64,000 bases of DNA from Paraburkholderia elongata (GTDB lineage: Bacteria; Pseudomonadota; Gammaproteobacteria; Burkholderiales; Burkholderiaceae), in assembly GCF_013177735.1 (NCBI RefSeq), contig NZ_WOEZ01000185.1, positions 111,478 through 175,477 on the forward strand, given 5' to 3'. Position numbers and translations under genes: made by a program. This document shows, in pieces, positions 54,745-63,074 of the stretch. Position 1 is the first letter of the stretch. Each line of letters begins with the position of its first letter. Under the pieces are notes generated by a model. That model worked only from the letters and a program-made list of their open reading frames with translations, was not told the origin of the DNA and searched no databases.

Positions 54745-55097
54745 CCCATGCCATCAAATGGCTCGACGACGTTGAGGATCACGACTACGACGCCGCCCAT
54801 TCGTACCTCTCGCTCCACTTCGACCAGCGGCGAGTCGAAATGCTGGTTGATCTTCTGCGCGAGTCGGAAATCACTCAGTTCGCTGCCAAGGATATCTTCC
54901 GCGCTAGTGGACTGACGTTATTGACCGCCGACAACCGGCATGTCGAGCACAACAGGAAAAAGGTCGAGAGCGGAAAGCGGTTGTCTCCGATCCTGCTGGT
55001 GCGCGGACAACCCTTGATCGTTTGCGACGGCTTCCATCGTTTGTCGTTCGCCTACGGCGTCAGCGAAGACGCCGAGATCCCCTGCAAGATCGCGTAG
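54741..55097 (+). CDS. ParB-like-fold small protein
   Basis: 118 residues. SGKRLSPILLVRGQPLIVCD with GFHRLSFAYGVSEDAEIPCK has the ParB/sulfiredoxin-like fold motif (a nucleotide-binding G-x-H-R loop), but the helix-turn-helix of true ParB is absent. It lies between the membrane protein and endolysin. Function unknown. Confidence 0.65.
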   Translation: MTHAIKWLDDVEDHDYDAAHSYLSLHFDQRRVEMLVDLLRESEITQFAAKDIFRASGLTLLTADNRHVEHNRKKVESGKRLSPILLVRGQPLIVCDGFHRLSFAYGVSEDAEIPCKIA

Positions 55098-55105
55098 AGG
55101 TTGCC

Positions 55106-55666
55106 ATGAATCTCGACTCAAGCATCGTTGCCGCAGCATGCGGAGCCACGGTTCTTCGTTCCTCGCAATGGGTTTCGCCGCTCCAGGCAGCATGCGACAA
55201 GTACGAAATCAACACGCCGTTGCGTGCCGCAGCGTTCCTGGCTGAGGTTGGCGTTGAGTCGGGCCGACTGGTCTACACGAAGGAAATATGGGGACCAACA
55301 GAGGCGCAACAGGGTTACGAGGGACGTGCTGACCTCGGCAATACCCAGCCAGGTGACGGCAAGCTGTTCATGGGCCGCGGACTCATCCAGATTACCGGAC
55401 GCCGGAACTACCTGCTCTGCGGCATCGGGCTCGAGCTTGACCTCATCGCTCACCCGGAATTGCTCGAGCAACCCGCCGACGCCGCCCTGTCAGCAGCTTG
55501 GTACTGGTCGAATCGCAATCTGAATGCACTGGCGGATACCGGCAATTTCCTCGCCGTGAGCCGCGCAATCAACCTCGGCAGCCCGAATTCGAAAGCCATG
55601 CCAAACGGCTATTCGCAACGGCTTGCGCTGTACGGCGCGGCCAAGAAGGTGCTCCACGTCGCCTGA
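55106..55666 (+). CDS. GH19-type endolysin
   Basis: 186 residues. A chitinase/lysozyme GH19 domain: AAFLAEVGVESGRL with E47/E51 at the catalytic position, KLFMGRGLIQITGRRNY and AWYWSNRNLNALADTG. Muralytic GH19 proteins are common endolysins of these phages. No signal peptide, so it should need the holin (58268) to reach the wall. GAGG is before the ATG. A terminator follows directly. Confidence 0.9.
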   Translation: MNLDSSIVAAACGATVLRSSQWVSPLQAACDKYEINTPLRAAAFLAEVGVESGRLVYTKEIWGPTEAQQGYEGRADLGNTQPGDGKLFMGRGLIQITGRRNYLLCGIGLELDLIAHPELLEQPADAALSAAWYWSNRNLNALADTGNFLAVSRAINLGSPNSKAMPNGYSQRLALYGAAKKVLHVA

Positions 55667-55690
55667 ATCCCGGATCCCTTCATCTCTGAT

Positions 55691-55713
55691 GCCCGCCTCG
55701 AGCGGGCTTTTTT
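55691..55713 (+). terminator. terminator after the endolysin
   Basis: GCCCGC-CTCGA-GCGGGC followed by six Ts. Confidence 0.85.
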
Positions 55714-55741
55714 ATTGGCTACGCTCGCGAAGGAAATAGCA

Positions 55742-57703
55742 ATGAAACGATGGACTAAAGCGGTGGCAGCCGCGTTTCTGATGACCGCGAGTGCGGCCTA
55801 TGCGGTGAATGCCAACTACACCACCGATTGGATTGGCAACACCTACGGGACCAGCGCCACTCACGTGCAGAACGCTTCCCGGTCATTGTGGGTCGACCCA
55901 GGGAAAACCGGCGTGTTCTACACCGCTTCGATGTGGGATGAAAACGGTAGCGGCATCGAGCAGTACACCAGTGGGCACGTGACGCAAGGCATCGGCGCGC
56001 ACGGTGAAGCCCAGGGCGACACACTGACCGCCAATGGCACGGATATCTGGTCTCCTCGTCAGTTCGGCCGGCCCTGTCCTACCTGCTCGTTCACCAGTGG
56101 TCTGGTCTTTGACTACGACCGCACAAGCGGCAACGCGAAGAGCTATTTGCAGGTGTCGTGCGACACGACCGAACGCAAGTCGGATGTAATCAAGGGCATC
56201 GCGACATGGGGTAACGTCTGGGCGGCGAGCGACAACAACTCCGTATGCCAGCGAGTGCGCCTGTACAGCACCGCGAACGCCTGGATTCGCGACATTCCCG
56301 CAACTGATCCGGGCGCGATTGCGTTTGACCGCAACGGCAACTTACTAGTCGCGCAGGAAGCCGAAGGCGCGGTACTGCAGATCAGTCAGGCCGGCACGAC
56401 GATCCTGCACACGCTCACGCTGCCTGCTGGCGAAGTTCCTCACTCCCTCTACTTCGACCCAACCACGCAATACCTCTGGATTGGGGATGCAGGTCCGGAC
56501 GAGAACGTCAAGATTTATGACACTCGCACCTTCACGCTGGTTAGTACGTTCGGGACACCGGGCGGCTATCTCGACACGACGACAGGCACGAAGGGCCAGA
56601 CGGGCAGTCTGCGCTTTGCGCGTATCGATGGCATCGGCAAGGACGCATCCGGCAACATCTATATCCTCTCGCAACCGTGGGGCGCGGCCTGGGATAACGG
56701 CCGCACCGGGACGAACCTGTACGCCTACTCGCCTACCGGCACGCTGCTCTATAACCTACAGGGCCTGAACTTCGAAGGTATCGGCTCACCGGACCCGGCA
56801 ACCGACGCGCAGAAGTTCTACAGTGGTTACCACATTTTCTCATGTGCCGCTTACCCCTGTTCCGGTGGGAACTACGTTGCCAGCACGGTCGATCCTTTCG
56901 ACTACCCCGGTGACCTGAGGCTCGTCACCGATCCCGCGGTGTATGCGGGGCGTGGCCTGGACTTTGGCATGGTCTACGACAACGGCGTAAATCAGATCCT
57001 TCTGGCGACTGATCAGGACCCCGACAACTTCGCCCTCTATCACTTCAATGCAGCGAACGGGGACATTGCGATCCCGCAAGGCTGGATTACGAATGTGCTG
57101 GGCATGGCCTCGACGCACATCCGTAAGGGTTTTGCGCTTGATGACCAGGGCGGCGTATGGGCAAGCGAGGACAAGGGCGCATGTTCTGCGGCTATCTGCT
57201 ACTGGCCTTTGACCGGCTTCGCGTCTGATGGAACACCCCAGTGGGGGACGATGCAGTCCTGGCCGATTCCGGCGACGATCGGCACGCTCGGCCGCGTGAT
57301 CTATCTGCCGGCAACGGACACGCTGATCCTCGCGAACATCATCGGCACGGACTGGACGTCGATCGGGACTCGAGTTGAGGTCTATCACGGCTGGGTTGCA
57401 GGCAACCAGACCAACCCGGTTGTCATCAACCTGACGAGCACCAACCCGAAGTCGATCGCAGCCGCAGGCAACTATCTGTTCGTCGGCTACGTCCACACCG
57501 TGCCGAATGTCGATGCGTTCAACCTGACGACCGGCACCCTGGACAACACGTTCATCAACAGCAATCCGAACAATGTCTATGTCGGCAACGACGTCGATTC
57601 GATGTACGGGATACGCGCAGTGTTGCGGTCGAACGGCGAGTACGTCGTCACCAAGGATGATTACAACGGGACGAGCATCGTCGTCTACCGCTGGACGCCG
57701 TAA
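55742..57703 (+). CDS. secreted beta-propeller protein
   Basis: 653 residues. MKRWTKAVAAAFLMTASAAYA is a classical signal peptide. The rest repeats blade-like units (e.g. PGAIAFDRNGNLLVAQEAEG, IDGIGKDASGNIYILSQPWG, GMASTHIRKGFALDDQGGVW) like NHL/SMP-30 propellers. It has two cysteine pairs (GRPCPTCS, CAAYPCSG). It sits between two terminators behind the endolysin and looks like cargo that alters lysogen physiology or is exported; ligand unknown. AAGGAA precedes the ATG. Confidence 0.75.
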   Translation: MKRWTKAVAAAFLMTASAAYAVNANYTTDWIGNTYGTSATHVQNASRSLWVDPGKTGVFYTASMWDENGSGIEQYTSGHVTQGIGAHGEAQGDTLTANGTDIWSPRQFGRPCPTCSFTSGLVFDYDRTSGNAKSYLQVSCDTTERKSDVIKGIATWGNVWAASDNNSVCQRVRLYSTANAWIRDIPATDPGAIAFDRNGNLLVAQEAEGAVLQISQAGTTILHTLTLPAGEVPHSLYFDPTTQYLWIGDAGPDENVKIYDTRTFTLVSTFGTPGGYLDTTTGTKGQTGSLRFARIDGIGKDASGNIYILSQPWGAAWDNGRTGTNLYAYSPTGTLLYNLQGLNFEGIGSPDPATDAQKFYSGYHIFSCAAYPCSGGNYVASTVDPFDYPGDLRLVTDPAVYAGRGLDFGMVYDNGVNQILLATDQDPDNFALYHFNAANGDIAIPQGWITNVLGMASTHIRKGFALDDQGGVWASEDKGACSAAICYWPLTGFASDGTPQWGTMQSWPIPATIGTLGRVIYLPATDTLILANIIGTDWTSIGTRVEVYHGWVAGNQTNPVVINLTSTNPKSIAAAGNYLFVGYVHTVPNVDAFNLTTGTLDNTFINSNPNNVYVGNDVDSMYGIRAVLRSNGEYVVTKDDYNGTSIVVYRWTP

Positions 57704-57732
57704 CTGCACCCCAGCCCTCCTGCCTACCTAAC

Positions 57733-57752
57733 CCGGCCACAGCCGGATTTTT
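57733..57752 (+). terminator. terminator after the propeller gene
   Basis: CCGGC-CACA-GCCGG followed by A and five Ts. Confidence 0.75.
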
Positions 57753-57764
57753 GCATTCTGAGCC

Positions 57765-58271
57765 ATGACAAACGTTACCGAAGTTCATGAAGAGAAGTTG
57801 ACGATTTCCGTTGATGTGGAAATACCGGGCCATGAAGCACGCACGGAAACGTCGCTGTTCCGCCACACCAAAGCGCAATTGCTCGCGCGTGAGGAGCATC
57901 GGTGCTGGACCTGCGGACGCAATCCCGAAGAGACCGGCAAGCCTGCGCAAGTTCATCACCGGCCCGTAGAGCGCTCGCTGGCAACGGGAATCGATTTCAA
58001 GCTGGTCCAGCGAGATTGCGAAGCTGGCATGTATGGCCCGGACGCACAGGCGTTTGACTGGGCTGCGTTCTGGTCGCACGGCGACGTCTATGCCTTCGTC
58101 GACAACGCATTGGTGAATGGTCGCGTTCTGTGCCCGGATCATCACATCGCAAAGGGGACGGGGATTCACATGCTTCCTGAGCCCCTGCACCTGGCCCAAC
58201 GGTATATGAAGGCCGGCTATCAATTCACCCCGACAGAAGTCATCTGTCACGCAGAAACGGAGCAACCATGA
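57765..58271 (+). CDS. HNH-like zinc protein
   Basis: 168 residues. CWTCGRNPEETGKPAQVHHR and a distal NGRVLCPDHHIAKGTG give the Cys/His set and HH core of an HNH nuclease with a zinc ribbon. The acidic N-terminus is an extension. Such proteins are frequent in beta-proteobacterial phages near the lysis genes. Nicking activity is inferred. Confidence 0.65.
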   Translation: MTNVTEVHEEKLTISVDVEIPGHEARTETSLFRHTKAQLLAREEHRCWTCGRNPEETGKPAQVHHRPVERSLATGIDFKLVQRDCEAGMYGPDAQAFDWAAFWSHGDVYAFVDNALVNGRVLCPDHHIAKGTGIHMLPEPLHLAQRYMKAGYQFTPTEVICHAETEQP

Positions 58272-58477
58272 ACAGTACATCCCCCGTCACTACCGGCGCG
58301 GTCGGCGCAGTAACCGGCGCAGTCGTCACGCTGATCGCGGCACTCGTCAAGCATTACAACATCGATCTATCCGCTGACGCACAGGTTTCGCTCGCTGTCG
58401 GCGTTGTCGCTTCGGCTCACTGGGTCGGGCAGCAGATCGCTGCGCGCACCGCCAAACCCGCCACGCCCACCCCATGA
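58268..58477 (+). CDS. holin-like small membrane protein
   Basis: 69 residues from MNSTSPVTTGAVGAVTGAVV. Two hydrophobic stretches (about 8-28 and 40-57) with a short linker, and a polar tail. ATGA overlap with the HNH gene; a lipoprotein gene follows immediately. Position and topology fit a class II holin. Confidence 0.65.
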   Translation: MNSTSPVTTGAVGAVTGAVVTLIAALVKHYNIDLSADAQVSLAVGVVASAHWVGQQIAARTAKPATPTP

Positions 58478-58791
58478 TCCGCCTCGCGCTGGCCCTGCTC
58501 GTCTGTTCGCTGGCTGGGTGCGCTGGACAGGCGGCCTACAGCGTGAAGCCCTTCTATAGCCCCGACCTGAAGAAGATGGTCTGTTGCGAAGCGGTTGTTT
58601 CGTCCTCGCGCGACATTGCTACCGTCACGGTCGACGCCGTGAAAACCGGCGATGACTATCAGATCCACTTCAGCGAATCGGGTGTGAGTTCGTCTGCGCC
58701 TATCTCGGCCAATACCGCTGCCGTTTCCGCAGTGGCCGGTGCCGTCACCTCTGCCGCCAACGCCGCAGTCAAGTTCTCTATCAAGCCCTGA
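58474..58791 (+). CDS. small lipoprotein of the lysis cassette
   Basis: 105 residues. MIRLALALLVCSLAGCAGQA is a lipoprotein signal with the acylated Cys16. The mature part is beta-rich with a C-terminal Ala-rich helix (AVAGAVTSAANAAVKF). Directly after the holin it could serve as the outer spanin, but no inner spanin overlaps it. Confidence 0.65.
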   Translation: MIRLALALLVCSLAGCAGQAAYSVKPFYSPDLKKMVCCEAVVSSSRDIATVTVDAVKTGDDYQIHFSESGVSSSAPISANTAAVSAVAGAVTSAANAAVKFSIKP

Positions 58792-58800
58792 AGGATTTCC

Positions 58801-59250
58801 ATGAAAGCGCTTTTCATCGCGGCTACGGCCGCTATTTGCGTTGCTTTTGCTGGCTGCGCCTCGACTGTGCCGGCCACGAATCAGACGCCCACCCAAATCC
58901 TCGCTGTCGTCCATACCGACGTCTCCAAGGCTTGCATTGTCGCCCAAGGCTCCATGGCCTCCGTCGTCGCCATGCAATCGCAACTGCCCGCAGACCAGCA
59001 AGACGTGATTGGCCAGGTCGACAAAGGCCTGAACGACTTCTGCGCCCTTCACGATTCGGTCTCCATTGCAAGCGTGACCGACTTCACGAAGACGGCCATC
59101 CCGGCAGCGATCAAGTTGGTTTCGGCCTCGTCGCTCGACCAGACGAAGAAGATCGACATCCAGATTGCGCTCATCGCGTTCCAGGCTGCGCTCAACTCGG
59201 CACTGCTCCAGTTTGCGCCGGCTGCGGTTGCTGTCCCGGCGAGTGCATAA
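58801..59250 (+). CDS. second lysis-region lipoprotein
   Basis: 149 residues. Signal MKALFIAATAAICVAFAGCAS with lipobox; a helical mature domain (DQQDVIGQVDKGLNDFCAL, QTKKIDIQIALIAFQAALNS). AAGGAT is before the ATG. It precedes the lipase with no gap. Similar lipoproteins occur after holins in related phages. Confidence 0.6.
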   Translation: MKALFIAATAAICVAFAGCASTVPATNQTPTQILAVVHTDVSKACIVAQGSMASVVAMQSQLPADQQDVIGQVDKGLNDFCALHDSVSIASVTDFTKTAIPAAIKLVSASSLDQTKKIDIQIALIAFQAALNSALLQFAPAAVAVPASA

Positions 59251-59970
59251 ATGGATTGGTCCGCTGCCACCCTCGCCTGCAAACGTTCGAACGCTGCGTA
59301 CCTCATTCCGGAGGCTGATTCGCGCTCGGCTTTTGAGGCGCTTGGCGATACGTGGATAGGCCAGTACGCCAACGCCTCGCATCAGGCCGTCCTATCCGCT
59401 GATTCCGCTGGCGAGACCCATCTGAGTATCAGCGGCACCCGGGCGGGCTCGCTGAAGTTGATGGACGTGTTTGCTGACGTGTCGCTCGAGCCAGTCAAGA
59501 TTGCTGGCGGCACGATCACGCAGGGCGTTGTCGAAGGCATGCAGCAGATGTGGGATTGGGTGCTGGCAACGGTTCCGGCTGGCGACGTGGTCAATGTGAA
59601 CGGCCATTCGTTGGGCGGAATTCGCGCCCAGGCATCACCAGCATTCATCGACGCTGCTCGCCTTGGCACAATCCATTCGTTTGCCGCACCCAAGTTCATC
59701 GCTGCGGACTTCTTTGCCGCGCATGCTGACGTGGTGGCGCGGATGGTTTGCGTGCTGAACGGCGAGGACGGATGGTGCTCGTGGCCATGGTTTGATGACC
59801 GCTGGCAGACTCGACCGCCGATCGATCATGTCTGGCTGAAAGCCAATCCCGGCGCATTTACCATGATTCCCGGCCCGCAATGGCCCAATGGCTGGGTCTT
59901 TGCCGATCACGATGTTGACCGGTATCAGGCGCGGCTTCAGGCTATCGCGGGCTCTGGCGTGCCTGCGTAA
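59251..59970 (+). CDS. class 3-like lipase
   Basis: 239 residues. DVVNVNGHSLGGIRAQ is the nucleophile elbow with Ser120 in GHSLG, followed by strands and IHSFAAPKF, and a late NGEDGWCSWPW ... PPIDHVWLK that could supply Asp and His. This is a lipase class 3 core without a signal peptide. Its place beside the lysis genes suggests it acts on host lipid when cells open. TAATG-like spacing to the preceding lipoprotein. Confidence 0.75.
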   Translation: MDWSAATLACKRSNAAYLIPEADSRSAFEALGDTWIGQYANASHQAVLSADSAGETHLSISGTRAGSLKLMDVFADVSLEPVKIAGGTITQGVVEGMQQMWDWVLATVPAGDVVNVNGHSLGGIRAQASPAFIDAARLGTIHSFAAPKFIAADFFAAHADVVARMVCVLNGEDGWCSWPWFDDRWQTRPPIDHVWLKANPGAFTMIPGPQWPNGWVFADHDVDRYQARLQAIAGSGVPA

Positions 59971-60115
59971 CAATCCCCTCGGCGATCCTGTCCAGTAGCC
60001 ATTGCTCGCCCCGGTCTGCTGCTGCCCTGGATGCTTCTACGGTAGCGGGACCGGGCGCAAGCAGCAGCCTCTGTAATTCCGCCTCCATGTGGGCGATGAA
60101 TTCGGTTTCGGTCAC
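59942..60115 (-). CDS. 57-residue minus-strand protein
   Basis: VTETEFIAHMEAELQRLLLA... begins at GTG overlapping the upstream stop (GTGA). Its end overlaps the lipase end by 29 bases, tail to tail. Mostly helical, acidic start and basic end. Function unknown. Confidence 0.5.
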   Translation of the reverse strand: MTETEFIAHMEAELQRLLLAPGPATVEASRAAADRGEQWLLDRIAEGIVTQARQSPR

Positions 60116-60492
60116 ACTCCCTCCTTCCCGGCCAGTCTCGCCGCGTCAATCCCCTCCAGCACTTCCCGCACATCGTCAAACCTGACGTACTCGCCACTGC
60201 CGCGCGGATTGTCCTCGCCAACAGCCAGCATAACCGTCTCGCCGTACCTGTATACATCGTCATAGCGCGTCAACTTCGCTAACGCCGCTTCGATATCGAA
60301 CTTCCGCTCCAACTCCTCAGCCGCCCCGCGCAGAATCCCAGCCAGAATAAACGCATGATCGCCGGTCACCGAATCGGCAATCTGACGCAATCTCTGCGCG
60401 TTCGTGGGCGGCAGTTCAATGACGCCGATCTTCGCGTGTTCTGCGGCGAGCGGTGAAGCGCTCAATCCGGCCAGCTTCATTTCGAATTCCAT
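60112..60492 (-). CDS. minus-strand phage protein
   Basis: 126 residues (MEFEMKLAGLSASPLAAEHA...), AAGGAG upstream. A helical repeat-like middle (LRQIADSVTGDHAFILAGIL, GAAEELERKFDIEAALAKLT). Similar accessory proteins occur in other phages. Function unknown. Confidence 0.6.
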   Translation of the reverse strand: MEFEMKLAGLSASPLAAEHAKIGVIELPPTNAQRLRQIADSVTGDHAFILAGILRGAAEELERKFDIEAALAKLTRYDDVYRYGETVMLAVGEDNPRGSGEYVRFDDVREVLEGIDAARLAGKEGV

Positions 60493-60501
60493 CTCGGCTC
60501 C

Positions 60502-60954
60502 TTATTGATTCGCCCGCACAGCATCCCGCGCATGGTTGGGCTTGGTGTCGTCTGGTGGCTGCGTAGTCGTTTCGCCCACCGGCCCGCGCCATTCGTGGCC
60601 TACCGGTCGGTGTGGCACTAAGCCTACCTGACCGCGCCATACCGGCCCAGTCTCGAATTCGATACTGCGGACCAGCCATAGGCGCCCACCGACCTCGCAT
60701 GGTGTCTCGTTGTCGTAGTGCTCTTTGAATTTAAGCCAGTCACCAGGGGCAATCGCCATCAATCTCGGCTCGCTCGCCCCGACAACGTCTACCCTGAAAA
60801 TCACTGGCACGCTTTCATAGACCAGTTTCCTCGCCGCCTCGACGTATTCATCGTCGACCGTCAGCCGAAAATGGTGCAGTCCGAGTTGTTCCTCGGTCGC
60901 CATCGAACACCCCAAATCAACGATCTTTTTCAGCAATCCTGCTGTTGCAGTCAT
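60502..60954 (-). CDS. minus-strand phage protein
   Basis: 150 residues from MTATAGLLKKIVDLGCSMAT, with GGAGG upstream. A helix at the start, beta-rich middle (FRLTVDDEYVEAARKL; IFRVDVVGASEP) and a Pro/Thr-rich basic tail. Function unknown. Confidence 0.55.
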   Translation of the reverse strand: MTATAGLLKKIVDLGCSMATEEQLGLHHFRLTVDDEYVEAARKLVYESVPVIFRVDVVGASEPRLMAIAPGDWLKFKEHYDNETPCEVGGRLWLVRSIEFETGPVWRGQVGLVPHRPVGHEWRGPVGETTTQPPDDTKPNHARDAVRANQ

Positions 60955-60986
60955 CCCGCCTCCCCGCGCCCTTGAGCGCACATCAA

Positions 60987-61133
60987 TCAAACCACTTCCC
61001 CATAGATCGCGGCATATTTGCACGCCAAAGCAAGCGAGGAATAGTGCCCAAGCACGTATCCGCACCGTGTGAGCCGCCACCACTTGCAGTCGCCGAGTGG
61101 CTTGAAAGCGATTCGCATTTTTCCGTCGTCCAT
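60987..61133 (-). CDS. 48-residue minus-strand protein
   Basis: MDDGKMRIAFKPLGDCKWWR... is a compact sequence with three cysteines and a GYVLGHYSSLALACKYAA end. It falls between two supported genes, but its ribosome site is modest (GTGGGG). Function unknown. Confidence 0.45.
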   Translation of the reverse strand: MDDGKMRIAFKPLGDCKWWRLTRCGYVLGHYSSLALACKYAAIYGEVV

Positions 61134-61160
61134 CCCCACCCCCTCCCGCGCCTTAGCGCA

Positions 61161-61532
61161 TCAATCGCCCGCGTTCTGGGGTGCGTCTATAGCCGAATCC
61201 GGCAACTCATCCTTAAACGCACCCACACCGAACTTATTGGCAACGAGACAGCGCATGGCCGCTATCAACGCGGTTTCGCCTTCCATGCGAACGCCGTACT
61301 CGTGATCGTCCTCATATTCCCCGGATTTCCAATATGAAAAGGCCTCCCACTTTCCGTCATCGCAGATCACGGTGATTTGTTCGCGCTCGATGATCGGGCC
61401 TCCCCATTGCCAAGCCACGGAGTACGGGATGGATTGAGTCTCCCAATCGGCCCGCGTCCATCGCGTCTCGGGATGCTCCGCTTTGAATACCAGATAGTCC
61501 AGGTCCAGCCCTTCCAAATCAGCGACCTTCAT
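61161..61532 (-). CDS. DUF2591-like phage protein
   Basis: 123 residues (MKVADLEGLDLDYLVFKAEH...), with GGGAG upstream. The MKVADLEGLDLDYLV start and IPYSVAWQWGGPIIEREQIT resemble a common phage protein (DUF2591-type), small, acidic and of unknown function. Confidence 0.75.
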   Translation of the reverse strand: MKVADLEGLDLDYLVFKAEHPETRWTRADWETQSIPYSVAWQWGGPIIEREQITVICDDGKWEAFSYWKSGEYEDDHEYGVRMEGETALIAAMRCLVANKFGVGAFKDELPDSAIDAPQNAGD

Positions 61533-61595
61533 CGTTACTCCCGCTCAATTTGTCGCACATCGTATCATTCTGTACCGCGCCTTACCTGGGTAGCG

Positions 61596-62084
61596 CTACG
61601 CGGCCTTTCCGCCTAAATTAGCGAACTCGCCGTGATATTGAATAGCAGCTTTGCAATATGCCTCATAGGCTTCTTCGGCTGTTTTGAATTGACCCAAGTG
61701 AATAGACCGACCTTCAAACCCGATCACCGCTCGCCAGCTATGGTCTCTTTCTCTCCACGAAACGCCTTTATATCCGCTGGTATTGCGTGATGAGCGCACC
61801 CGGTTTCTGGCGTTTTTGACCTTCTCGCATATTCTGAGATTTAAGCGACGATTATTCAGCCGGTTATTATCCCAATGATCGGCTTGCAGTGGATTGCCAT
61901 GGGAAAGTCCGGCGACATGCCGATGCATGTAGATACAAATCTGCCTGCCGCGCCTCGTCGGATGTGGGACCATGCGAATAGCGTATCCATCTCCATTTAC
62001 ACGCCACCGATGTTGCGACAGGTCTTCGTAGTCTTCGTCATCGACGAGCGCAACGAAGCCACGGTTAAGGGGGATTTCCTTCAC
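61596..62084 (-). CDS. HNH-AP2 homing endonuclease
   Basis: 162 residues from GTG. The HNH nuclease core is HRHVAGLSHGNPLQADHWDN with N and H following, and the C-terminal AP2 DNA-binding domain is NTSGYKGVSWRERDHSWRAV ... LGQFKTAEEAYEAYCKAA. Free-standing HNH-AP2 proteins are a classical homing endonuclease type. It lies at the right edge of the prophage. Confidence 0.9.
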   Translation of the reverse strand: MKEIPLNRGFVALVDDEDYEDLSQHRWRVNGDGYAIRMVPHPTRRGRQICIYMHRHVAGLSHGNPLQADHWDNNRLNNRRLNLRICEKVKNARNRVRSSRNTSGYKGVSWRERDHSWRAVIGFEGRSIHLGQFKTAEEAYEAYCKAAIQYHGEFANLGGKAA

Positions 62085-62496
62085 TTGTCAGGCTCCAGGG
62101 TTCACTGGCCTCGCTAGTTTCTCGCGGTGCCATTAAGGTGCCATGAGCCCAGACGAAATACCTAACCATATGAAAACAAAGGCGCTTTCCCGATGTACCG
62201 GACCCATCGATGATTTTTTCTCGTTGCATGGACGTCGGTCGGCGATGTGGCTCGGCTTAAGAGGCGCTCGGCTTAGAGGCGTTTAGGTTGCGCTTAAGTT
62301 GCACTTGCGATTGCACTGGAATGACTGCTCGGGTCCGGCTCGTTCAAGTCTGAGTCCGACGGGCGTGTGCACCGTGCCAACGAACTACTGCGAGGCATTC
62401 TAACACCCGTCTCGCGCGCCACGCGGCCCCTCAATAGTCCCTGTGAGCCGTATGCAGGCTCGCTGCGGCGATGTTTAAGTGACTTTTGAGAAACGC
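62085..62496. other. 412-base gap at the right prophage boundary
   Basis: No supported ORF. A near-perfect tandem repeat (CTCGGCTTAAGAGGCG, then CTCGGCTTAGAGGCG) lies at 62251-62281. The prophage right end is somewhere here or just before, because the next genes are bacterial tRNAs. Without the left end I cannot name the att core. Confidence 0.5.
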
Positions 62497-62524
62497 TTGA
62501 CAGCCCTGATTCTGTCGCTATAAT
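62497..62524 (+). promoter_or_regulatory. tRNA-Leu promoter 1
   Basis: TTGACA, 16 bases, TATAAT: near-perfect sigma-70 elements ending 24 bases before the tRNA. Confidence 0.9.
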
Positions 62525-62548
62525 GGCGTTCTTTGCTGTTCATCACCT

Positions 62549-62635
62549 GCCCAGGTGGCGAAATTGGTAGACGCACTAGGTTCAGGTCCTAGCGGTGGCA
62601 ACACTGTGGAGGTTCGAGTCCTCTCTTGGGCACCA
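62549..62635 (+). tRNA. tRNA-Leu (CAG)
   Basis: 87 bases, class II. Acceptor GCCCAGG pairs with the 3' end, anticodon loop TTCAGGT (CAG), long variable arm, T-loop TTCGAGT, encoded CCA. A bacterial host gene, not phage-like. Confidence 0.95.
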
Positions 62636-62642
62636 GATTCAA

Positions 62643-62674
62643 AAGTAAAGCCGCCTCCGGGCGGCTTTACTTTT
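62643..62674 (+). terminator. terminator after tRNA-Leu 1
   Basis: Long stem AAGTAAAGCCGCC-TCCG-GGCGGCTTTACTT followed by Ts. Confidence 0.85.
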
Positions 62675-62838
62675 TGTGTGAAGCTATGTGGTCCGATTCA
62701 GGTTTTTTCGATCGGAATACGTAGCTAGCAGGACGGTTGGGTCGACGTGAGTTGGCCGCTGTCGAGCAGTGGAGTTTTGCTCTGCTGCATGGCACAACCG
62801 GGCGGTTGATGAAGCGATAGTTTGTTTGTATGTAGGGA

Positions 62839-62866
62839 TTGACACGCTGCATCATCACGCTAAAAT
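62839..62866 (+). promoter_or_regulatory. tRNA-Leu promoter 2
   Basis: TTGACA, 16 bases, TAAAAT, 21 bases before the second tRNA. Confidence 0.85.
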
Positions 62867-62887
62867 AGCGGTCTAGCTTGAAGACGT

Positions 62888-62974
62888 GCCCAGGTGGCGG
62901 AATTGGTAGACGCACTAGGTTCAGGTCCTAGCGGTGGCAACACCGTGGAGGTTCGAGTCCTCTCCTGGGCACCA
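62888..62974 (+). tRNA. tRNA-Leu (CAG), second copy
   Basis: 87 bases, almost identical to the first (a few substitutions in the D-arm, variable arm and acceptor). Same anticodon, encoded CCA. The second copy is followed by the integrase remnant, so its 3' end is a possible old attachment site. Confidence 0.95.
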
Positions 62975-62998
62975 CCCCTCTTCAAGTGAAACAAAGCA

Positions 62999-63030
62999 CC
63001 CCGTTAAGCCTTAGCGCTTCACGGGGTTTT
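62999..63030 (+). terminator. terminator after tRNA-Leu 2
   Basis: CCCCGT ... ACGGGG with an inner AAGC/GCTT helix, followed by six Ts. Confidence 0.7.
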
Positions 63031-63074
63031 TTGTTTTTGGGCTGTCCTGCACAAGCAAAAAGTCTATCGAGCTT

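Noticed and set aside
62251..62281. Tandem repeat considered as attachment site core
   Set aside because: A tandem pair on one side of the prophage is not an att pair; the partner at the left end is not in the window.
62667..62915. 82-codon minus-strand frame between the two tRNA genes
   Set aside because: It overlaps the tRNA promoter and the tRNA itself and has no ribosome site.
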